Shown one piece after another: positions 34,673-43,060 of a DNA stretch of 47,097 nt; position 1 is the first letter of the stretch, and every line of letters begins with the position of its first letter. The translations under genes and the position numbers were made by a program. Under the pieces are notes generated by a model. It worked only from the letters and a program-made list of their open reading frames with translations, was not told the DNA's origin and did not search any database. Origin of the DNA: an uncultured Bacteroidales bacterium (GTDB lineage Bacteria > Bacteroidota > Bacteroidia > Bacteroidales > FEN-979); NCBI GenBank assembly GCA_903925275.1, contig CAIYES010000336.1:1-47097 (forward strand). Reading direction: 5' to 3'.

Positions 34673-37600
34673 CTAATCTTTCACACACCTCACCGGGAAT
34701 GCATTTCCGATTGACGAATAATACAGGGAAGTGCTGAAATTGTAAGAGTTGATCCCGGCTGCCATTGCATATCCGGTGATTGTTCCTAAGCCTGAAAGTA
34801 TGGGAGTAGAACTCCAGAACATTGCACCTGTGTTGCTGCCACTGGTGAATTTCCATGTATTGTTCAGGTAAAAAATCCCACTGAGCAGCCCATGAAATCC
34901 GTTTGTCGCGTAAATATCTTTCAGGGAATTTCCTGCCAGGCCCGTGCCTAAATAAAAGTTTTCCAGGTCTATCCAATCCTGTTGCGACGGAAGGTGCCAG
35001 CCGGGCATACAGATCCCTTGTGCTCTTTCTGTTGTGGTATAATTCATCAGTTCGTTCCACTGATAATAACCTCCCGATACAGCACATTGAGCGGAAAGAT
35101 CATTGGCACAATATTTTTCAATCGTGCAATTATCACTTTGCGCCTGGTTCCCATAAGTATAGTCACCATAATTCAGGTTTTCTGACATCCAGCAGCGGGT
35201 GGAGGAGCCGGATCCGGCAAGAAAGGTTGGATAGGATTTTCCATCCCGTGGGTCGAGCACTGTTCCCGGGCAAGGCTGTGATGCATTGGATGAATAAACT
35301 TTCATGATCCTGGTTGCCTCCCTGTAACAATTATAGATATTGGTATATCTGTATGTCAGGGTATAAGGTGTGCCACCGGAAGTTCCGGTTACTGCGCTGC
35401 TGCCGGGATCAAAAATAAATGTCCCCGGGATAGTCTGGGAAATTCCGGTACCGGAATAATTGCCGGATGCACCAGAAGGATAACCGCCTTTTAAAACAAC
35501 AGGGCGTGCATTTTTTGTGGTAAACAGGTCGTTGCAACTCAGAAAACTAACATTCGGCTTGTGGTTCACAAGAATGCTGTATGACGGGGAAACAGGTCCA
35601 CTGCCACAGCCGTTCAACCCGTGAACCTGCAATGAAGCGGTGCCGGTAAAAGCATTGTCCCAGGATATGTCAACCGTTGAAGTTGGTCCCGAAAGTGTGC
35701 CTGCACTAACCGGTACAAGGCTCCATATATAGGATGTGCTCAAAGGGTCAATAACCTGAATTGTATAGGGGATGCCAGGTTCGCCCTGGCATACAGGACT
35801 TATACCCAGGATGTTCCCTGTGGCAATGGGCAGCGGGTTCACAATAACCGGCATCGTAGCGTGCCTCCCGTCACCGCAGGTTGCATTGTGTCCATAAACT
35901 GTAAATAAACCGCTTACCGCATTAGAGGTGAAGCTGACTGCAATGCTGTTGGTTCCGGCACCGCCAACGATCGTACAACCGGAAGGCAGATTCCATGTGT
36001 AAGTTGTGGCATACGAACTTGCAGGGATGGAATAGGAAATACCGGTTTGCCCCTGACATATGGGTGTTGGTCCGCTGATGACCCCTGCGGGAGATGGCAG
36101 CGGGTTAACCGTAATTGAGAGTGAAGATGAAATTCCATCACCGCAATAGATGCTGTGCCCCCTTGCCGTAATTGAACCCGACAGCGCAGTTGAATCAAAG
36201 GAAACAACAATCGAATTGGTACCCGATCCTGATGTGATCGATGCCCCGGCAGGCACGGTCCATATGTATGAACTGGCCCCTGTTATAACAGGAATGCTGT
36301 ATGCCAACCCCGTTTGCCCCTGACATAGTGTGGTATTCCCGACGATTGGATCGGCAGGTGCCGGGAAAAGGTTAACCGTAACAGGAGTGCTGCTGCTGTT
36401 CCCGTCACCACAGTTGACATTGTGTCCGCGAACTGTAAATACACCGCTTACGGCACTGGTGCTGAAACTTGTTGTGATGCTGTTGGTTCCGGCCCCGCTG
36501 ATTATTGTACACCCGGCAGGAACCGACCAAACGTAACTTGTGGCATTTGGGATGACAGGGACTGAATAGGAAGCGCCGGTTTGCCCCTGGCACACAGGTG
36601 TAGGTCCGCTGATGAGTCCTGCAGGAGCCGGAAGCGGGTTCACCGTGATCGTAAGCGTTGACTGAATCCCGTCACCACAATCGGCATTGTGCCCTCTTAC
36701 GGTCATTGACCCCGATACCGCAGCTAAATCATAGGAAACAACAATCGAATTGGTGCCGGCTCCTGAAGTAATAGTAGCACCGGAAGGCAGGGTCCATATA
36801 TAGGATGTTGCTCCGGCAATGTCGGGAGTACTGTAGGATAAACCTGTTTGTCCCTGGCATACCGTGGTATTGCCGGTGATCAGACCGGCCGGAACCGGAA
36901 AAAGTTTCACTGTAAGGGAAGCGATGCTTCCGGGACCATTACCACAACCGGTATTCCCGGCAACAGTAATCGTTCCTGATATGGCATTGAGCGCCACATT
37001 TACCGTGATGCTGTTGGTTCCGGCTCCGCTGATTATAGCACACCCTGTGGGAAGAGACCAGACGTAAGATGTGGCATAGGGAATGACCGGGACGGAAAAG
37101 GAAACGCCGGTTTGCCCCTGGCACACTTCCGTAGGCCCGGCTATCACCCCTGCTGCCAATGGCAAAGGATTTACGATGACCGGGAATGAAACATCAGGTC
37201 CGTTACCGCAATGATTTATTCCATGTACACTGAGTGTTCCGGAGGTTGCCGTGGTGGAAAAACTGAGGGTAATGTTATTTGTAGCGCTTGCTCCGGTTGC
37301 TCCGGGTGGCAATGTCCATGCATAGGTAGTTGCGAAATGGAGGGTATCTGTACCATATGCAACATTGTTTTCTCCCTGGCAAACTGTCGACGGTCCAATG
37401 ATAGGGTGGTTTGCCATCGGCAATGAATCAAGATAGATCATGGCTGTGTCGTGGGCAACACAACCATTGTTGTTGGTCACCCTTACCCATACCTCACCTG
37501 GAGTCCCGGTTGTCAGGGAAGAACCGGTTGCTCCGGTACTCCATTGATAGGTAACATAATTTCCTCCGGGACTAAAGGTTGTCGTTGTTCCCTGGCAGAT

Positions 37601-39193
37601 AGTCCGGTTGGCCCCAAGGCTGACAGTTCCATCCGGATAATAGGATATATGGATGGTATCCATCAGGGTACAGAAGTCGCCATTGGTCATGCAGGCATAA
37701 TAACCGGTATCTTTTGCAGTATAGGTGCGGCTGTTTCCGATAGGGGTCCATACACCGGTTATCAATTTTTTCCAATCGTAGGAGGTACGGTACGGACCTC
37801 CGTCAAGGACCATGCTGTCGCTTGGGCAAATGCTGGCATCAGCACCAAGATAAAGTGTGCTGAAATCAGAAAAATAGCCATATTCCGAACTGGCCGCTAC
37901 ATTGTTTAAAATCCCTAGATGAAATTTTCCTTGCAGGTTTTCCAACAAATTGGCGCCAACAGGAACCTGCCCGATTGTCATGTTGTTTTGCCTGTAATAT
38001 ACCCAGTTGCCACCGGTTCCCGGTACCACATTAAAGTTTATGCCGGTAATGATGGTATTGCTTCCGTTTAAATAAAAATCATTCTGGTTTCCGTTCCGTG
38101 TGAGTATCAGCAGGGCAAATGCAAGTGTACTCGAGCGGTTGAACCCCATTTTCTTAGAACCTGTGCATGAATCCGGTGGAATGATCGACGACCCTGCCTC
38201 TCCAGCATGTCCCGATAAATGGTACACATAAACAGGCTTGGTTGATTTGATGTATGCAGTGTTGGTCGTATTGGGAATGGGATAATCATATTGCTGGCCT
38301 GCATTGATTGTTGCAATCGGTACGGGGTTGCCGTCCAGCATGATGTCAGTTGCATCCTGGGTCGCGGTTATGTAAGCACGTTCATCATTGTTGTTTGGAG
38401 GAACATTGTCGGCAAAACCTTTAATGACAACGTAATCCTTGCCTAATAAATTTACTGGAACAATCTGGTCGCCTATGATGTCCCAACCACCGGTGATTAT
38501 TGAATCATCACTGATGGTAATGGCAATGGGTTTATCAGAAACCACATGCGAACCGGCCAGCGATGCACTGGCCGTGGTGATGAGGGTTCGTGCCGAGTAG
38601 GTTTCTCCCATGTTCAGGGTGATTTGGAATGGTATGTTGGCCAGATGACCCACGATGTTGATGGAAGGCGTGATGGTGATCAGGGTGGCGTCCTCTGTGG
38701 CCACGATGTCGAATGCCTCACTGCCATCATTAGTCTGGTTTGCATAATCGGTCTGTCCTGAAATAAAAAACTCCGTTCCTACACCGTTTTTTCCTTTCAG
38801 CGGAAAAATCGCAGGATTGCTTCCATTGTTGATCTCGTAATAGGCCGTAACATAATTATCGGAAGTGAGCAACAATCCTTTTCGTAAAACCTGATCGGCA
38901 GGACGGTTTTCGATGCTGTCGAGCCATGTATTGTTGCCTTTAATAACATCTAACTGAATGGATGCGGTAGAATTTGGATTGATTTTGAGGAGGATGGGTG
39001 TAAACGTAAGGTTCGAAGGCATGCGTAAATTAATGCGGGCAGTATCTTCCATGGTCGATACACGGATATATACAGGCCGGTCTCCATGGTTCGAGGATGC
39101 TTCAGGCCCAACAAACCAGAACTCTTTGTCGATCTGTGAAAACAAAGAGCTTGTCAACATCAGAAAAGCCAAAAATGAAAATAATTTTTTCAC
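34673..39193 (-). CDS. Giant secreted protein 5: IgGFc-binding-like head, PKD-like stalk, FISUMP end
   Basis: A 1506-residue protein beginning with GTG at 39191-39193 (MKKLFSFLAFLMLTSSLFSQ, a good signal peptide). The first 430 or so residues match the IgGFc-binding protein N-terminal type: KEFWFVGPEASSNHGDRPVYIRVST, later NVPPNNNDERAYITATQDAT and YVYHLSGHAGEAGSSIIPP. Two Ig-like domains follow (about 440-595), then seven PKD-like repeats of about 86 residues (GPTPVCQGQTGxSYSxP), in which two variants alternate. The linker is SCNDLFTTKNARPVVLKGG, and the FISUMP domain ends NAFPVRCVKD. Linker and FISUMP are closest to protein 1. Immunoglobulin binding is the namesake of the head family but cannot be assumed here. 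Confidence 0.88.
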   Translation of the reverse strand: MKKLFSFLAFLMLTSSLFSQIDKEFWFVGPEASSNHGDRPVYIRVSTMEDTARINLRMPSNLTFTPILLKINPNSTASIQLDVIKGNNTWLDSIENRPADQVLRKGLLLTSDNYVTAYYEINNGSNPAIFPLKGKNGVGTEFFISGQTDYANQTNDGSEAFDIVATEDATLITITPSINIVGHLANIPFQITLNMGETYSARTLITTASASLAGSHVVSDKPIAITISDDSIITGGWDIIGDQIVPVNLLGKDYVVIKGFADNVPPNNNDERAYITATQDATDIMLDGNPVPIATINAGQQYDYPIPNTTNTAYIKSTKPVYVYHLSGHAGEAGSSIIPPDSCTGSKKMGFNRSSTLAFALLILTRNGNQNDFYLNGSNTIITGINFNVVPGTGGNWVYYRQNNMTIGQVPVGANLLENLQGKFHLGILNNVAASSEYGYFSDFSTLYLGADASICPSDSMVLDGGPYRTSYDWKKLITGVWTPIGNSRTYTAKDTGYYACMTNGDFCTLMDTIHISYYPDGTVSLGANRTICQGTTTTFSPGGNYVTYQWSTGATGSSLTTGTPGEVWVRVTNNNGCVAHDTAMIYLDSLPMANHPIIGPSTVCQGENNVAYGTDTLHFATTYAWTLPPGATGASATNNITLSFSTTATSGTLSVHGINHCGNGPDVSFPVIVNPLPLAAGVIAGPTEVCQGQTGVSFSVPVIPYATSYVWSLPTGCAIISGAGTNSITVNVALNAISGTITVAGNTGCGNGPGSIASLTVKLFPVPAGLITGNTTVCQGQTGLSYSTPDIAGATSYIWTLPSGATITSGAGTNSIVVSYDLAAVSGSMTVRGHNADCGDGIQSTLTITVNPLPAPAGLISGPTPVCQGQTGASYSVPVIPNATSYVWSVPAGCTIISGAGTNSITTSFSTSAVSGVFTVRGHNVNCGDGNSSSTPVTVNLFPAPADPIVGNTTLCQGQTGLAYSIPVITGASSYIWTVPAGASITSGSGTNSIVVSFDSTALSGSITARGHSIYCGDGISSSLSITVNPLPSPAGVISGPTPICQGQTGISYSIPASSYATTYTWNLPSGCTIVGGAGTNSIAVSFTSNAVSGLFTVYGHNATCGDGRHATMPVIVNPLPIATGNILGISPVCQGEPGIPYTIQVIDPLSTSYIWSLVPVSAGTLSGPTSTVDISWDNAFTGTASLQVHGLNGCGSGPVSPSYSILVNHKPNVSFLSCNDLFTTKNARPVVLKGGYPSGASGNYSGTGISQTIPGTFIFDPGSSAVTGTSGGTPYTLTYRYTNIYNCYREATRIMKVYSSNASQPCPGTVLDPRDGKSYPTFLAGSGSSTRCWMSENLNYGDYTYGNQAQSDNCTIEKYCANDLSAQCAVSGGYYQWNELMNYTTTERAQGICMPGWHLPSQQDWIDLENFYLGTGLAGNSLKDIYATNGFHGLLSGIFYLNNTWKFTSGSNTGAMFWSSTPILSGLGTITGYAMAAGINSYNFSTSLYYSSIGNAFPVRCVKD

Positions 39194-39220
39194 CGGTACC
39201 CTTCGATTCAGATTAATTCC

Positions 39221-39230
39221 GTAAAATTAC
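39221..39230 (-). promoter_or_regulatory. Shared upstream motif of giant gene 5
   Basis: On the minus strand GTAATTTTAC, identical to that of gene 2, 27 bases before the GTG start. Confidence 0.4.
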
Positions 39231-39293
39231 AAAAAATCCAATGCGAAACAACCTAACATGCAGATCGATCATAAATCATAAAAATTTCTGATA

Positions 39294-40835
39294 ATGCGCA
39301 AAGAGATTGATTTTATTGGTGAAATTGAGTTGCCATCGGATGTTCTGTATGGGATTCATGCCGCCCGTGCCAGGGAAAATTTTCCGGATAACACCTCCTT
39401 TCATATAGAGTGGTATAAAGCGGTCGGATTGGTTAAAAAGGCATGCTACCAAACTGCCGAAGCATATGCTAAAGCAATTGGAGAGAAGTATGGCAACGAT
39501 CCCTTAAATATAGAATCCGTAACCCGCCTACCGGATCAGTCCCGCCTTCAGCATCTCATATGCTCAGCGTCGGAAGTTGCCGAAGGCGACTATTTTGAGG
39601 CTTTTATTGTGCCGGCCATTTCAGGTGGCGCCGGTACCAGTATCAACATGAATGTAAACGAGATCATTGCTAATGTCGCACTGCTGAAACTCGGCTCACA
39701 ACCCGGCAACTATCATCTCATCGATCCCATTGAAGATGCAAATATCTATCAGTCTACCAATGATGTAATTCCGACTTCACTGAAGGTGGCTGCCATGTTT
39801 CTCCTGCAGGATCTGGAAAAAGCAATCAATGGGTTGCGGTTTTTAGCAGAACAAATGGAGATTTCGCATCAAAACGATCTTCGTATCGGGTACACCCAGA
39901 TGCAGGAGGCTGTACCCACCTCGTTCGGAAAACTATTCAGCACCTACAGCGAGGCACTGTCGCGCGACTGGTGGCGAGTTTCCAAATGTTTTGAGCGGAT
40001 TAAAGTGGTAAATCTTGGCGGTAGCGCCATTGGCACCGGCATGGCTGTTCCCCGTTTTTTTATCATGGAAGCCATCGGCTACCTTCAACAACTCACAGGA
40101 CTACCCGTGACCCGTAGTGAGAACCTTGCAGATACAACAAGCAACCTTGATTCCTTCGTCGAAATCCACGCTACCCTTAAAGCCCACGCGGTTAACCTCG
40201 AAAAAATGGTTTCCGATATAAGGTTACTGGCCTCCGATCTGGTGAACCCGCATTACCCTGCCAATGAAGTCCCGGCCTTCCACACGGGTGATCCCACCAT
40301 TTCACCATTTCACCATTTCACGGTTCCCTCTGCCCACCAGATTGTCCTCCCAAAATGCCAGGTCGGCAGTTCTATCATGCCAGGCAAGGTCAACCCGGTT
40401 ATTCCCGAATTCGTCATCAGCGCTGCGCATAAAATTTATGCTAACGATCAACTTGTCAGTTCACTGTGTGCCCAGGGATGCCTCGAACTCAATGCTTATC
40501 TGCCAGTCATCGGTCATGCCTTGCTTGAGAGCCTGAAACTGCTCATTGCCTGTGATCAGACATTGAAGAATAACCTCTTTGCCGGGTTGATTGTAAATGC
40601 TGAAACAAGTCTGAATCTGTTATGGCGAAGCCCGGCAATTACAACGGTACTGCTCCCGTTCATTGGCTATCATAAAGCTTCTGAACTCGCCGGAATCATG
40701 AAAACAACAGGAAAAAATGTTTTTGATGCCAACCGGGAGTTGAAACTTCTCAGCGAGGTGAAACTGCAAACCTTGTTAAAAGCAGAAAATTTGTTGAAGT
40801 TGGGATATACATGGAATGAAATGGTGAAATGGTGA
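39294..40835 (+). CDS. aspA: Aspartate ammonia-lyase with a repeat-derived insertion
   Basis: A 513-residue member of the aspartase/fumarase superfamily. It converts L-aspartate to fumarate and ammonia in the cytoplasm. Signatures: QSTNDVIPTSLKVA, YTQMQEAVPTSFGKL, LGGSAIGTG and the catalytic-loop motif GSSIMPGKVNP at 358-368. The substrate is inferred from overall similarity to Bacteroidetes aspartases; a related lyase is possible. Between LLASDL and IVLPKCQ, just before the catalytic loop, lies an extra stretch of roughly 25-30 residues. Part of it (TISPFHHFT, 335-343) is coded by three units of the CACCATTT repeat. The last four residues (MVKW) and the stop codon lie in a second array. Confidence 0.85.
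   Translation: MRKEIDFIGEIELPSDVLYGIHAARARENFPDNTSFHIEWYKAVGLVKKACYQTAEAYAKAIGEKYGNDPLNIESVTRLPDQSRLQHLICSASEVAEGDYFEAFIVPAISGGAGTSINMNVNEIIANVALLKLGSQPGNYHLIDPIEDANIYQSTNDVIPTSLKVAAMFLLQDLEKAINGLRFLAEQMEISHQNDLRIGYTQMQEAVPTSFGKLFSTYSEALSRDWWRVSKCFERIKVVNLGGSAIGTGMAVPRFFIMEAIGYLQQLTGLPVTRSENLADTTSNLDSFVEIHATLKAHAVNLEKMVSDIRLLASDLVNPHYPANEVPAFHTGDPTISPFHHFTVPSAHQIVLPKCQVGSSIMPGKVNPVIPEFVISAAHKIYANDQLVSSLCAQGCLELNAYLPVIGHALLESLKLLIACDQTLKNNLFAGLIVNAETSLNLLWRSPAITTVLLPFIGYHKASELAGIMKTTGKNVFDANRELKLLSEVKLQTLLKAENLLKLGYTWNEMVKW
40295..40321 (+). repeat. CACCATTT array inside aspA
   Basis: Three full 8-bp units plus CAC, in the same orientation as the array at 4807. Three units make 24 bp, so the reading frame is kept and each copy is translated in a different phase. 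Confidence 0.9.
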
Positions 40836-40852
40836 AATGGTGAAATGGTGAA
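40821..40852 (+). repeat. ATGGTGAA array across the aspA stop codon
   Basis: Four perfect 8-bp units. The aspA stop TGA at 40833-40835 lies inside the second unit, so the protein end is set by the repeat. Confidence 0.9.
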
Positions 40853-40869
40853 ATATGATTTCGCCGGTT

Positions 40870-42834
40870 CTATATGTCAACCTTTCTGAATATCCCATAA
40901 ATCACAGGATTTCCACTCCGGACACGAACAGTGAAATCATCCATGATGTATCTCGATTTTGATGGGTTCCAGAGAAAAGTTCTGAGCATCAGCCTATGAT
41001 GACGCATTTCGATATCGCTTAGCCTGAACGAACAAAACACGCGTCCCTCACGGCCTGGTGTAATATAATCACTTACCGGGGTGGAGTACCAATAAATAAG
41101 TTTATCGTTTGATGTCACGCTTACGACAAGAAATGCCTTATCGAAATTCAGGGGCAGGCGAAGATCAACAGACACATCAATAAAATCATTTTCACTACGG
41201 ATCAGCGAACGCAGTGGCATCAGATAGGTCGGACTATATTCTGTTTCCGGTCGGGCAACGAACGACTTTCGACCATGCAGGGCTAGTGAATCGAGACACT
41301 GTTCCTCATTTACATAGCCCCATTCTGGTAATCCAGGCTCAAAAGAATTGACTGCTGAATAAAAATATTCTTTCCGTTCCTTCAAGGGTTTGATTTTCGA
41401 AAAGAGATAAAAATCACCGCCAACATAGGTTTTATGTTCAACAAGATAGGGGTATTTTTCAAGGATCATCGGGTAATTTTCACACAGTGTTGATGATATG
41501 CTTCCGAAAGCAAGATAATTTGACTCAGATTGATCGAGGTACTGCATCAATCCCCGTTTTCCCTTGAGTGAACTGATATATTTGAAGGGTAGTCCCGTAC
41601 ATTGAAGATTTTTCAGATACCAGGAATTGATCTCCATTTTTGTATCCAGGAGTATATTACAGTTGTATGATCCCAAAGAATCAATTTTATGTTTTGATTC
41701 TGTAACGATTTCACGGTAAGGCGACTCGTAAAAGAGTTTATAATGCTGCCGCTCCACGATCAGGGATGGAATGACAACAAGGGCAGTCATTGAAACCAGG
41801 ATCATTTTGTGCAGTGCCTTGGCTGTGTTAAAATATCCGAAGAGGATGAAAAGCAGGAAAGGAAAGGAAAAGATCAGCACCGAATACTGCAACACGGCGT
41901 TCCTGTATTGTGAGTAAAAAAAACCGATCAGATAGGGTAGCAGAAACCAAAGACCGGAGATCAGGAAAAATTTCCGTTTCACAGGCTGAGCTTCGTCATA
42001 CCAGTATAGTTCGAGGCTGATGAGCAGGAAAACCAGCAGAAAGACGAAAACCGAGAATTGGAAAATATATTGAATGAAATCAAAGATGAAATCGTATCGA
42101 GGCTTTTTTAACCATCCTTCAACGCCACCCATTCCCAACTGTGTGAAAAAAATCTGCAGGTGGGGAATATACAATAAAAAAATCAGTACCCCTGCCAGGA
42201 TGTATAATCCTATTTTCGAACGCTGGCAATAGAACAATCCGGTAATCCAAACCATCGCGGCAAAAAGTAAGCTGAAATGGTGGTTGTAAGTACACAAGGC
42301 TCCTGCAAATATGTAACCAATGAAATGAATATGGTATCTGCGTTGCAGATGAAAGACCATCTTTGTCCAGAAAAATACCATCAGCAGGCAAAAAAACAAA
42401 CCACTTGCATAGGGACGGGCAATCTGGCTGTACATCACCGGGAACTGCAGGAAAGAGACGAAGGAAGCAGCAACAAGCCCGGTTGTTGCGCTGAACCAGT
42501 CTTTCCCGATTAGGTAGGTCAGCCACACCGAAAGCAGCCCGAAAATGATGAATGGGGTTTTGATTGCCGCTTCCGAAACACCAAAAATCCGGACAATATA
42601 AAATAAAAATACTTGCACCCCGGCAGGATGGGTGTCAATTTTCACTCCCTTTTCTATCAGTTCGCCAAATGTGGCAAATTGTGTACGGAAGATTGCACTG
42701 AATTCGTCGTAGGTGAATGGGATATCGTACAACCGCCAAAACCTTAATACCGCCCCGGCTACAAGGATAACAAGTATCAGTACCGTGTCGGTCACCCTGA
42801 CCTTCCGTGCCATGGTATTAAAAAATGGAATCAT
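40870..42834 (-). CDS. GT-C type membrane glycosyltransferase (PMT/ArnT-like)
   Basis: A 654-residue polytopic membrane protein. About ten hydrophobic helices occupy residues 15-375, followed by a soluble C-terminal domain of about 270 residues rich in beta-strand-like segments. The first periplasmic loop carries the acidic motif FTYDEFSAI (Asp43-Glu44) expected for lipid-phosphate-sugar dependent GT-C enzymes of the GT39/GT83 type. It would transfer a sugar from a polyprenyl-phosphate donor on the outer side of the inner membrane to lipid or protein. The acceptor is unknown; the neighbouring giant secreted proteins would be one candidate (speculative). A start at the ATG seven codons in (MARKVRV, base 42813) is equally possible. 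Confidence 0.75.
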   Translation of the reverse strand: MIPFFNTMARKVRVTDTVLILVILVAGAVLRFWRLYDIPFTYDEFSAIFRTQFATFGELIEKGVKIDTHPAGVQVFLFYIVRIFGVSEAAIKTPFIIFGLLSVWLTYLIGKDWFSATTGLVAASFVSFLQFPVMYSQIARPYASGLFFCLLMVFFWTKMVFHLQRRYHIHFIGYIFAGALCTYNHHFSLLFAAMVWITGLFYCQRSKIGLYILAGVLIFLLYIPHLQIFFTQLGMGGVEGWLKKPRYDFIFDFIQYIFQFSVFVFLLVFLLISLELYWYDEAQPVKRKFFLISGLWFLLPYLIGFFYSQYRNAVLQYSVLIFSFPFLLFILFGYFNTAKALHKMILVSMTALVVIPSLIVERQHYKLFYESPYREIVTESKHKIDSLGSYNCNILLDTKMEINSWYLKNLQCTGLPFKYISSLKGKRGLMQYLDQSESNYLAFGSISSTLCENYPMILEKYPYLVEHKTYVGGDFYLFSKIKPLKERKEYFYSAVNSFEPGLPEWGYVNEEQCLDSLALHGRKSFVARPETEYSPTYLMPLRSLIRSENDFIDVSVDLRLPLNFDKAFLVVSVTSNDKLIYWYSTPVSDYITPGREGRVFCSFRLSDIEMRHHRLMLRTFLWNPSKSRYIMDDFTVRVRSGNPVIYGIFRKVDI

Positions 42835-42860
42835 GCCGACAGGGTTCTGGGTTATTCCGG

Positions 42861-42869
42861 ATAAAATTA
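42861..42869 (-). promoter_or_regulatory. Possible -7 box of the glycosyltransferase gene
   Basis: On the minus strand TAATTTTAT lies 26 bases before the ATG. It fits TAnnTTTA only, and is one base off the motif of the giant genes. Confidence 0.25.
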
Positions 42870-42911
42870 CGAATTTGGTTTAATGTCATGTCATCATGTA
42901 TAACACGAACG

Positions 42912-43035
42912 GTAGAGTCGGGTTTTAAACCCGTCTCTACCTTTTTCGTTAATCCGGCAATAGAGACGGGTTAATAACCCGTCTCTACCTTTTCCGTTAA
43001 TCCGGCAATAGAGACGGGTTAATAACCCGTCTCTA
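42912..43035. repeat. Three palindromes of the GAGACGGGTT type in a 48-bp direct repeat
   Basis: Palindromes of 27-29 bp at 42912-42940, 42961-42987 and 43009-43035, each of the form TAGAGACGGGTT..AACCCGTCTCTA. They are separated by a near-identical 21-bp spacer (TTTTYCGTTAATCCGGCAA). The first copy is slightly decayed. They sit between the protease and glycosyltransferase genes, both read leftward. Confidence 0.9.
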
Positions 43036-43060
43036 CCGGCAATTCCTGATCATTAAAAAA

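Noticed and set aside
10394..39193. Diversity-generating retroelement targets: FISUMP ends as variable regions
   Set aside because: I recall some C-type-lectin-like domains being such targets, but there is no reverse transcriptase and no template repeat here. The C-terminal DNA of genes 2, 3 and 4 differs at all base types, including silent sites, not only at adenines.
39294..40835. Histidine ammonia-lyase (hutH), expected by pathway context
   Set aside because: The sequence has the aspartase/fumarase signature GSSIMPGKVNP and lacks the Ala-Ser-Gly MIO motif of histidase.
42912..43035. CRISPR-like array of three palindromic repeats
   Set aside because: The intervening sequences are practically identical (two versions differing by a base), there are only three units and no cas gene. 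It is a satellite-like palindromic repeat.
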